From: Larimichthys crocea
Lineage: Eukaryota > Chordata > Actinopteri > Sciaenidae
DNA: 64,000 bases
Reading direction: 5' to 3'
Assembly: GCF_000972845.2 (NCBI RefSeq)
Contig: NC_040032.1
Coordinates: forward strand, 1,321,073-1,385,072
The notes beneath the pieces were generated by a model. The model ran no database searches, was not told where the DNA came from, and saw only the letters and a program-made list of their open reading frames with translations. Both the position numbers and the translations under genes were made by a program. This document shows, piece by piece, positions 1 to 12,400 of this stretch (position 1 is its first letter; each line of letters begins with the position of its first letter).

Positions 1-793
1 CCCCACTGTGTTTGGCACTAAAGCTGTACCTGCTCACTCACTGTTCAGCGGTTCTTTCTTTCTTTTCTGTCTCATTCTACGACAAGTAGTCCTGATTGGT
101 CAAATAGAAATTTAGAACATGATCAAATGAGCATGACAGCACACTGTGATCACTGCTAAAAATATTAATCTGTCATTTCCAAGGTAATATTGGAACTGCC
201 AGAACTGGGGCAAAAACCAAATGAAAGGAATGTGATATCTTACAAACCAGCAAATTATGAAAAAGCTTATGAAAATATAATATCTATTTTCATACTCAGG
301 GTGCCATTTGTAAAAAAAAAAAAAAAAAAAAAAGTCAGGGGGAAGGGAGACATTTTTATTCATGAAAATGAATCACGAACCACAATCATAGACTCTGACC
401 TCAGATTATTTCTTACAAATATTAAGTGACATTTATAGAATAAAATAACTGCCCCGGCATCCTCCACCAGCAGTGCTGATGAGTCTGTGACATGTTAAGT
501 TCGAATGTCAGAGCTAAACCAACATCCATGGAAAAATGATTTTTTTTTTTATATCTTAGCTGAGCAAACAAGTGTTTGTGTTTATATGTGTGATATTTTA
601 AGAGTTTGTTTCCATGGAAACAGAGGTTACACCTGCAAAAATATTTTCATTTTGAGGAAATTTCCCCACAATATGATTACATTTTTATTATATCCTTTAG
701 TATTTATTTATTATTGGCACGACAGTGATGCAGTCAGGTGCCAATAATGAAGGGAAAGCTGACCCTGCTTAATTGATAAACCCTGGCTCTTAC
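1..793. other. rpa1 intron 10 (partial)
   Basis: A/T-rich intron sequence downstream of rpa1 exon 10. Nothing recognised except the poly(A) tract. Exons 11 onward lie outside the window. Confidence 0.7.
312..333 (+). repeat. Poly(A) tract
   Basis: 22 consecutive A in rpa1 intron sequence. It could be the tail of an old retroelement insertion, but no element body was recognised before it. Confidence 0.9.
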
Positions 794-3700
794 CAATGAT
801 GGTGTCCTTGTCCCTGTTCTCCAGCTCTGCGATAGGCACAAAGTCACAGTGCACTGCGGGGACGCCCTGATTGTCATCACAAGGCACAATGGATGAATGA
901 GCGTGGAGGGTCATCTCGTAGTCATTCTTCAGCGTGCTGTACTGTTTGTTGGCCACCTTCAGTGTAGCCTTTGTGATGTAATACACCTACAGAGAATGGG
1001 GGAACGAGGTAAAGGCATCAAGAAATTAGACATCATCAGATCAGAGTTATTTTCTGTGAATCTCAAGTGACTGTAACTGGTCGAACTGGGTGACCACTAT
1101 ATTGATTCTGCAAGGGAAATTATTATTATTACAATACAGCTTCTGTTGCACCAAAAGCACTTAATAAGAATGGAAAAACCTTCAGGTCCAACACTGAGAC
1201 AGCGGTGTCATATCAGCCCCATCATTTCTCTAATTCACCAGAAAATAAGAGGAAGCTAAGAGCGAGTCAGCTAAACGGCACAATTTAAAACTCAATATGC
1301 ACGGCATACTTCTACATTTACTCTCCCAACTCTCCAATACACCCCTTCCTCCCCCTCTGCCTCCGAGTTTGTCTCCATGGCTTACTCTCTTTTCTTTCCT
1401 CTCGCTGATTTACCTCACACAGAGATAGGAGCATGAAGCTAATGTGATAAGCATCCTGGCCTCTCAGAGTCAGTCACACCCACTCACTGTTCTGTCAATA
1501 CCCAGATCACGAAGGGAAAACTGATTCATTCCTTTATTTATCTTTGAAGGGCAGAGGGCACAAATTGGATCTGAGGATGTGTTGGGAGTCACTGCCAGTG
1601 GCTGATACCTGAGCTGGTGTGACGAGCAAAATGGTGGCTGGGGTTAATTGAGTTATTAAGCTCTGTGAGCCAGAGTGAGATGAGCAAGAGCTTTAACATG
1701 TTCTATCTGCTTGTAATTGCATAGGTATATGGGAACATGTAAAGGGCATGATATTGGTGTTCACAGTGATGAGGACCTATTTCAGCTGTTCTTTCAGCTG
1801 GTTCAGCTGAGATGCTCTGTCATCATGTATCTGTATACACCATCTAATCTGGACGTGTATCACTTGTCTATTAATGATGCTTTAATTAGATTAACCACTT
1901 GAATGAAATATTGCATATACTAAAACTGGAGGCAGAATCATCTATCTTATCCGACAATGTGACTGTTCACGTGTATTCCTATCATGAAAGCAGTAGAAAC
2001 GGTGAAGCGCAGATTCCTACAGGACACCACTTTAACACCAGAACCAACCTCAACCTGGACCAAAATCAGGAGCATCTTCAACAAGCTTAGAATTCTGATG
2101 TTCTTCAAACCCAGCAACACACTCAGACACAAACTGGTACACCCCAAACGTCTCACACCCAGAGAAGCAATCCGTTGTATGCTGTCCAGTGCAGTGAGGA
2201 GTGCACAGACACCATCCCTAAGCAGAGGAGGAGGCCTCAGGCCACACCTATCCCCCCTACCTACAGTGCTGTCCTTCCCAGGAGACTGAACGATAATTCA
2301 CACTTGGCATCATGTGACTCCAACGACCATCGTCCACACCCGAGCTCAGGTGAGCCAGATGATTCACACCAGACCTGAGTCATGTGACTTTAATTACCCT
2401 GACGACAGTCATCACAACAACAATGAGCACTAATGAACCAAGAGGAAGCTACGTCCTGGTCTACAATCATGTCTAGGATAAATACTCAGATCTCCCCACC
2501 AGCCAGTCAGACCTGAAGAAGCTTCTTGAGAGGCAAAACTTTTTCATGGGTCTATAAATCCAGTCGCGCCATATTCAACCCTTCTTGAAGAAAGATAACC
2601 TTGACGACTGAAAACCTCCACAGACTGCATACTTGACTTCCCATGTGGACAATAAAACAAACTAGTTTCATTTGAGGGCGGCATTAAATCCGTGTCCTCA
2701 CATGCAATTCTTAAATATGAATTATTCATTAATATAGATAATGATTTTAAAGATCATACTGTATATACTTCCATTTTTGCCGAAAATTCTGATTCGCAGC
2801 CCTCCAGCAAGGTCAAAGTTGAGTGTCAATGTTAGTTATGCAACAGGAGCTAGAGCTGGTAGGCATTACATTTATTACTAAAGGACAGTAAAGCAGATGC
2901 TTGCTGACACAAGGTCTTGAATCAGGGCCCTCTGGTTGAAAGATGATTCTATTAACAAACGCTGCCTCCGCCATTCTTTAAGACCAAGAAGTTTCTCATG
3001 TAATAATTCTAGTAATACTTCACATGAAAAATAAAGAAACCTCACATTTTTCAGGTCAATCTCAACACAATATTGACATGTCTATGTACACTGAGAGAGT
3101 TTTTGGTTTCTGTAATCATCCCTGCTCTCCTCATATTTGCTATGAAGTGATCCCCTTGTGTCGTGACTAAACTGTACAAGAAGGGTGTCCTCAGTGTCCT
3201 CATTCTGAGCAAAGATGTATTGTGAATTTCAGCCAAAGCAAGTACAAAGCTTCAGCATAATAAATGAACTGTTTCTTTAGAATGAAATTCCCTCTTTTCG
3301 GTTACTGAGATATGTCTCATACATCACCGGGACACAACACTGGCAAAGAACTTACATGTGACTGCCAGGCCAAGGATACAGACTTAATTAGGCTAACTCA
3401 AACTGCTGAAGCCACATTAGCTTTCGCCAAACTTAAGAATGAATCTTTTCTTCCTATTTCCTTCAGCGTAGTCGCTACAAAGCGATCCCTTCATTACCAG
3501 CATGGTGAGGATGAGTGACTAGAGTGACATGTAACTTTTGTATGAAGATAGACTTGAAAAATCCTAACCCATCCTTTACTATCTTTCAGCAATACCTGTG
3601 TGTAGGATTTAGCTGCATCTATCAATGTAGTAATGGAGTGCCACCACCTCGCCTCTGCTTCTCATTCCTAGCATGAAGAATTAACTATGGTGGCCATGAA

Positions 3701-6700
3701 AAACACTGTTTAAAAGTCACTGTTTAGTTTATTCTTTCTGGGCTAGCTCAGGTGATGAAAACACTACAACTCTTATTTTCAGGTGATTATACACTCATTA
3801 TATACATATTATATTCCATTTCTGCCATATTTTGTAAATAGAGTCCCCTAAATCTGACACACTCGACCTTTAAATAAATAAGAAGAAGAAATAAAAGAAG
3901 AAGAGAATCTTTATCTGCAAGACTGCCAGCCATTTCTGACAGAACAAGTGTGTAAAACCAGACACTTGAATTATGGAAATACAAAATCAACACATCGGTT
4001 TTGATGAGCATTCTCCCACTGTTCTCAGAGGCATACTCCCTGCCTCATATAAATGCTCATGTCTCAACATATATATTTCAGTAAAATATGACTTAATAAC
4101 TCCCTTCTATAAAATCCTCTAATACTTGCCTCCAGCTCATTCATTGGCCAGAAGTCCAGCAGGCATGCGAGGACTTTGCAGGAGGGCTTATTAGGCACTA
4201 TTTTACCAATGATACATTTATTTGAAGAGCTATGTGCATACAAAACAGATATCCAAGACAGGTAGACAACTTCTCTGCAAATAATAGAGCATTTATATAT
4301 ATTGTCCTACTGGAGTTAAAATGCCTCTTAAATCAACTTCATCTGAGAAATTATATGGCGATCATGTTTGCAAGCAATGTGAGTACAAACATTTCAATGC
4401 AGCATTCTAAGCTATTGGTGATGTGTAATATGTACAAAAGTTATAATTTTTAAGTGAAGTTTCCAAGCAGCTCGTATCACTTCAAGTGAGGACAGATGTG
4501 TGTGAATGGGATCTGCTCACCTTGCCTTGCTCCACTAGAGAGAAAAACTTATCCACTTCTTTGTTGAAGGCTGTGATCTTGATTTCTCCCTGGTGACCAG
4601 CACATTTCCATTAAACAACATGTCGCTTCCGAATGAAAAACAGCCATGTGTGACATATATTGACATTGACATGCATGCACATACTCACACTCTCATCCAC
4701 TATCTCAAAGGAGAAGAGCTTGCCCTCTCCTTTAGAGTTACTCCAGGTGCGGATGCTGGACTTGTTGGTGACTCGGGCTCGGATAGTCCACCTTGGGATG
4801 CACACAGAGTAGACAGTCAGTGGATGAACAAAACAAACATAAGTGAATTAAGGGAAAACACATCCTAATACTTTTAATTAAAAAATTCTTTAATCAATTC
4901 CCACAGAGCTACATTTAAGCTTTGCAAATACTTCATCCCGTCATGTTTTCATTTTTTAAAAATTCTATAGTAATTACAAAGAAGTTTTCTTTGACGAACA
5001 CAGTTATGTGCAACTTAACTAAATGAGATGCAGTCTAAAGGTCAGCACAAACAGCAGAAATGCTGCAGAGACACTTTAAAAAGCTTCCTTTTTTGTTAAT
5101 GAGCATCCCATCTCAGCTCACATCAGTCACCAATGAGAAACACAACGGCGCAAGAAAACAATTCCCAAGGAAATTGGATGAGTGTGTTTTCTGTCTTTTT
5201 TAAAGTTCCATGAAAAAAAAAAAACATCCAGAAACTTTCTTTTCAAAGAGTGAACGAGGTGTTGTACATCTGCCAACTCCTGGATGCATTTTAAAATGTG
5301 CTTCTTGTTCTGTTTTTAACAACAGGCAGCCAAGCTCGGCAGTTTATGCAGCAGTGAGCTTTTTGACTGTGTTGATAATTGTGCAGTGGAAGATATTCAT
5401 ACCATAACTTTGCCTGCAATTAAATCCCCTATCATGAGAGCAGCTGCTGGCCCAGAGTGAACCCCATTCCCTGCTCAGTATGGATAAGACTGCTACACCA
5501 AGGTTTATGGCAGCCAAAAGCCAATTATAGCCTGCTCTAGATGCTATTACTTAACACCAGGAGAATGGGATGAGAAAGCAACCCGAACAGCCACAATGAA
5601 GACCATGTGCACATACACAGGATCCCTGTATAATCAACTGTACGTAACATTTTGTAACACACAGGCATTTCATTACATACAACACACTTAGAAGAACAGC
5701 TGCTGAAGTCATCTGTTTTACTCACTGTAGGTTCTCCCCCAACTTCAAAGTTAGAACAGTCATCAGTTTATTACAACACCTAGAGGCACAGTTATCTTTA
5801 CAGCTTGCAATTACAAACAGGATACGTTATCAGAGCCCAAACATGGAGAGGGAGTTGAGAGGGTACCTTTATTCTAATCTAGACAATCTAGACATCTTGC
5901 TTTACAGTTGTGGCCAACTTTAAGGTCAGAGACAGAGACTTAAGCCAAATGAAATGATAAGAAGCAAGAAGGGGAAAAAACTGAAGTAAAATGGAGCCCT
6001 GCAGGAGGTAAAGAAATTGTGAGAGAAGGAAAGGGGAGAGAAAAAACGAGGATGGCCAAATCCCCACCAGGCCAAATAACAGAATCAAAACCTCAGCAGC
6101 AGACCATAAAGACCCAGCAGTACCTGTCATTAAAGTGTCCCTTTCTGAGGCAAGATCGGCCATTTCATTTCATTTCCATGCAGATGGGCTGACTATCATG
6201 CACAGGCACAAATCCACATAGCTGCACAGGCAATGATAGAAAAAAAAATAAATGCTCACACACACATGCACAAACACATCCACACACACTTTTCCAAACA
6301 TGCCCCAAAGTGCTCCTCAGAAATGGCAGCAAATAGGGAAGTAGAATCACAGCAAAAGATGATAAATAACCAGGAGGAGAAAAAAAAATGAAGTGACAGC
6401 GCAGAGTTTGGCTGGAATTCAGAAGGAAATGCATACAAGTCAGGTTCAGTGCTCTAGAACTATTCACTACAGTTTAAACACATTTTACAGATTACAGATT
6501 CCATACATGTATATGAACATGCACATGCAGACATGGACAGGCACACTTAAACTTACTTGCTTTGGTAGGGGTTGAGTTGAGCAATAGGAATAGTTTTTGT
6601 TGAAGAACCTGGAGAAGTGCTGGCTCCCCTTGAGGGTGAAAACTTCGAGGGTGAAAACTTTGAGGGTGAAAACTTTGAGGGTGAACCTTTCACAGGTGAC

Positions 6701-9409
6701 TTTCCCAGGAAACCTCTTCCGCTGCCCCGGGGAGGAGTAAGGACTGCAGAGAAACAAAGTGAGTACTCCAAATTATTAAGATGACAATTACATTTTTATT
6801 AGCTGATTAGTCAACAGAGTTCGAAAACAATTTTGGTAACATATGGAGAACTTAAGTAAAACAGACAACCTTTTGCTGGTTCTAGATTTTGAGGATGTGC
6901 TGCTTTGCTTTTTGAGTTTTGGACTGCATTGTTAAAATCTTGCCTTACTGGAAACTGTTGATGTTTATGATGGACATTTTTCACTGTTTTCATTACTTTT
7001 TTTTTTCTTTTTTAAATCAAACTTTAAAAAAAACAACACAAATCAATAATAATTGTGAATTGCAGCCTTACAATTACACCATCTCTTCTAATGTGTCTAT
7101 GTACAGCAATACCTTTTTTTTTTTACTTTTCTATGAGTACAAAATATTGTACTTTACCATTCATACCTTTAATTATATACCAAAAAATTTAACAATTCCA
7201 CTCCACCAATTTGGACTGCACTTTTATAACACTGTCAGACTTATGAGATATTATATTAAAACTGGTGCCTACATTACAAAAGAATGTATGTTGGTCACAG
7301 CTAATGTAGCCTCAAGCAGAAATGAGGAGTGGGCTACACACTCCATACACCCTGATTTTTTTATCTCAAACTCTCCGCACTGTTCTAACTTTGAAGTTGG
7401 GGGAGAAAAACAGAAGACTGACATCTCTGTACTCTCTACTGTCTTCTTAGATTTTGGTGCTCTATTTGATATCACTGACCATCAAATTCTACTACAGAGA
7501 CTTGAAAACCTAATTGGCATTAAAGGAACAGTACTAAGCTGGTTTAAGTTTTATTTTTCAGATCGATCTCAGTTTAATCATGTTTATGATGAGTCGTCCA
7601 TGCACACCAAAGTCAGTCATGGAGTTCTACAAGGTTCTGTGCTTGAATCACGTCTACTGAGTTTATATATGCTTCCTTTAAGCAACATTATTAGGTATCA
7701 CTCCATTAACCTTTGTTGTTATGCAGAGGATACCAAATTATATTTATCGATCAAGCCAGATGAAACCAATCAGTTAGCTAAAATTCAAACATGCCTTAAG
7801 GACATAAAAAACTTGGATGCAATTTTCTGACACTTCTAGTCCGCATCGTGTCTTAAGCAGTTGCAGAAAAACTAGTCCATGCATTTGTTACTTTTAGATT
7901 GGATTATTGTAAATCCTTGTTATCAGGCTGCTCAAATAAGTCTCTTAGGACTTTGCAGTTGATTCAGAATGGTGTCGCATGTGTATTGACAGGAACCAAG
8001 ATCAGAGATCAGATTTCTCCAATTTTACTACCTGTAAAATAAAGAATAGAATTTTAAGTCCTTCTAAAGCACTTGGCATCATATCTTAAAGGGCTCATAG
8101 GGCTCACTACGTATACTATAATTATGATTATCACTGTTACTACCCTTAGTTTATGGTTATCATTGTTTAATTGCTGCTGTGCTTCTGTGTCTGTACGTTG
8201 ATTAAATGGCGATGCTCTGGAGTCACAATATACTTCTACAGATTGTGAAACACTTATTACCTCAAAGTACATACCAAAGTTATCAATAACAATTGACGTA
8301 GACAAATTAATTTGCTGACTCTCATACGTAATTAGTAGCACATGCACCAGTGTGCCATTAGGCAGGAGAAACTTAATTAAACACTAGTGGTAGTACTGTT
8401 ATCTGATCATGTGAGCAACTGCCAAAATGATAAAATGCCTGAGAAAGTTAAACTCTCCCCAAAGATTTGTCTGTAGAGCGATCCCTTAATTCCTTGTTAA
8501 CATCAGCTTGTGCCAGTGAATTAAACTGTGTTCTTCTTCTTGGGTTGTCAATAAGTTATTAATTTCATAATTACTGTACTTGTGCCTTTCAGTCATAGGA
8601 AAAGGAATAATTAGGATTAAATCTCAGAATATCAGTCTTGTGGCCAAGACACAAAGCATAAATTTGTAAATACTAGTTTTAACCACAATAATGCATCGCG
8701 ACCATTTTATATTCCGTTTGAGTCGGAGTGAAAGACGACCTTGTGCTGAATTTAAAAAGAAACTTAAAAAGTTTAAAAAGTTTAATACTGTAGGTAGTGC
8801 AAAATGTAATATTATGAATAATGAATGAGGAAGCCTAAGATTACATTGTGTTTTTTACAGATACTTCTATTAATCAATTGAAATATATTTATCATACAGT
8901 GGAGAGGAACATGCAGTATGAAGGTATTATTAGATGATAATATCTAATTAATCATCCTGAAAACATTTTAATAACACAGTATTCTGTCCTGCATTGAACT
9001 GAAAAAACTATGTTGATATTATATCTCAACTCAAACCAAATATAAAACCTCACATACTAATAAAACGCCACAACTAGAACAGCTGCTTAGCTTTTTCTCC
9101 TCAATGCGAGAACACTTAAAGTTCAAACAAGCCCACAGAATCACAAGGTGTTACCTCACCTCCCACAATAAAGTAGCATCAGCCCCATCAGCAGTTATTT
9201 AGACTAGATAGTTGGCTGTTGTCACAATATATTTCATACAGTGTCTCATTTTGGCAGGGATGATCTCCCATATTGAGCAGTAGCATTTGAGGGAAGAATT
9301 GTTCGGGATAAAAAGACGCAATTTCACAGAGACTACTCCCTGGATTTAAGCTTCTGTTATGGAGCACACGAAACACCTCACCTCTGTGATACTTTCCTTT
9401 GCGGGCGGG

Positions 9410-9472
<63 letters not shown>

Positions 9473-12400
9473 ATGAGCAAATTCCTTGGGGAAAATCACA
9501 GATTGAACAGCTATTTTCAGGCGAGGGGTAATTACCATCAATATTCATGCACACACTATCTGGATGGAGTGGTAAAGGGAAGGAGAAGAAGAGGAGATGA
9601 TAGGTGGGGATGGGTGGGTGGGGTGAAGAACAGAGCAAAGACTAGGGCACAGAGGTTTATCAAGGATCCTCATTTTTTGTGATTAACATCAGTACAGAGT
9701 CCTAATATGTATGCTGGTAACATATTCCACAGCCCCTGTTTGTGAGGAGTGCTTGGTGGTGAGGATGCTATAGGAAGAAAGAAGGAGAGAGATATATAGA
9801 CAAGAAATAAGAAGAACGTGAGTGTGTAAAAGTGTGTGTGTTTATGAGAAGAGAGAGAGAAGAGGGTGGAAAGAGTTGTGAGGACAAAGAAACCTGCTGA
9901 GAATAGTTAGTGGTGAATAATGAATATTTTTCAACTGCACTTCAGCGAGTGCACATCTCTTTTTGGAATTTAAATATCATCTGCGAAGCAGTTTGAAGGT
10001 AGTCTATTTCAAGGATAGCTGCTGATGAATATTTAAACGGAAACAGAGGACCGCCTGTGACAACTGTGTCATGACCTTTGACTCTACGCCTACTGCTGAA
10101 GGACTAGGGTTTTATCAGAATATTAATATTTATTTCACTCAGAGTACATTGTCCCTTGGGACTGACGGAGCTTATAAAGCTTGCTCAAACAATAATAAAT
10201 GTTGGACACATTCGAAATGATTTCTTCCAACTCTGCTGACAATGGGTGAAAAATGTCCTCTGACCACATCCTCCCTCTCGTACCCCAAGAAGTCAAGGTT
10301 CACTACGGAGCACTCCGCCTGGAGCTGAATGGAGGTTCTTTCCATTTGGCTAATTATGCTCCATCCCATCCTTGCTGATCTGTCCTCTGGCCTGTGACCT
10401 CTAAAATGATCAATGTGTGCCATCACGAAGGATGAGGGAGAGACGCGCTATCTGGAACCTTAAGTTCATGTATGCGCTTATACATGCAGCATCAGGATGG
10501 GGGACAATTATCTTAGCACTTAGCACGACTTTCAATGCTCCCTCTTGTCTGCTTGATTCTCACAATAATTATTTCTACCCATGATGAGACAGTTGAGATG
10601 CTGTGCGTTATGAGGAGCAGCCTTCTCAAAATTACACTCGAGTGATCGAGGATATCCTGTTTGGCAAAAAAATAAAAAATTGCATCTCTTTGCGGGGCAG
10701 AACATTAGCCAAATATTCTCAAGAAAAGTGTTCACTGAGGTTTTAACTCAGACCCTCTACGGAAAGCAGCCTCCGTCATCATTACATCGCCCACACCTCG
10801 TTGGAAAGCAATTAATTTGTGGCATTTAGAAATCTTGTGAACAAACAGGCATTTATCGTCTTACTCCAAAAATATTGAAAAGTAATCAAACACTTGGCCA
10901 CATTCACTGGGAGAGAACACTTGTTTTTGGCTCTAATGATGGATGCAGGGCCATTTTATCAACAGGACAATTAAACAGAGCAGCAGGTTTCTGCATCTAG
11001 CGGGATCTCTGAGGTAACATGATTCAAAGGATCCAACGAGGGAAGAGTGTGATGAACTGCCTAATGCAGAGCCCCGTCTTTGCTGAGTCAAATTAGTTGA
11101 CTTTCTCTCCTCCGTCTGTGCATCACTACGAGGGGATTCAGTCCACAACACAATATTCATGAAGCCATGAACTGGAGGAGCCATCAGCCCACACAAGCTC
11201 CATCAGTCACAACACACACATACAGACACACACCTACACTTGCACAAACACACAATATATACCAAGCACTCATTATCCACCCACATGGTTACATCCTCCA
11301 GCTGAGGAGGAATATTGGTATGTTTCTGCCACATAACAAAAATCGATGTTGATGCTAAGAGCATTTAGTGGTATAAAACAATGGAGTGAAACAAAGGCTA
11401 AGCTAATTAAAGGAGCTCTAATAAAACTCAGGCTACTTTAGACATGATACCTGGCACCAGCCATTCTGGCTAGTTGGTGGTAAAACAGTGAAAGGTGAGA
11501 GTCATGGACTCCACCAGCCACAGTGGCCAGTGGGCAAAGAGATCGGAACAGTAAATACGATAAAAGTGCACATTGGGATATGAAAATAGGGCACTTGAAG
11601 TGAAGGTGCTTCGATTAATTTGGCATATCCTGTGGCTACCTTCAACTCTCTGAAACACACCCTATGCTGTATGATCCCGTCTTATCTAGTTCTTAAATCA
11701 TGCTCAGACTAAAGCCTTTAAACACTGATGTGCGATAAATATCAAAAGTAAGGAAAACCAGGAGTTACTGTTCAGTCCACAGTGCTGGGTAAAGTCTGGT
11801 ATCGTAAATGAGATTGAAAACAACAAACACTCTGCTGGTCCCAAATTATGGCTGAAGAACAACAGTGAGAGTACTGCTCATCATTCAACAGCACCTATCT
11901 TTCAAAGGGTACATGGCTCCCTCTGTTGGCGAGAAGAGGGTTTGTTAAATAATCCAGTTATTCTGATAGCATCACTCAATTCTTCGCACAGTGCAACACT
12001 TCTGATAATGGCCTGGTGCAAACAGTCAAGAAAGTATTGTGTTATTATATTTAACTCAGAGGAGGAGACACTTGCTTACATCATCTAACTGAGAAGCTCG
12101 CATTTCATAAAGCCCAACCTCTTAAGGTTGAGCAACACCCCAATTCTCAGTACATGTAACTTCACTAAATGAAGACATTAGAACTTGTGAGGTATTTAAT
12201 TGCCATAATGTGCTCAGCAAATAAGTAGGATTCATCTATTTGACATGTATTATCCATGAACCTGAGGGTGTCTGGGTGCAGTGTTTTGTTGTTTAAAATG
12301 ATCTATTCAGACATCTCTGCCTTGCATGAAGTGGCTTTGGAAAGCATCTATCTGTCTATATACACATATTATGTTGTTGCTGTCAACACTAAAAACTTAA

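Noticed and set aside
9188..9682. ORFs of 117 and 107 codons crossing the (GT)n tract
   Set aside because: Most of each frame is His-Thr or Cys-Val from the dinucleotide repeat; no codon structure outside it.
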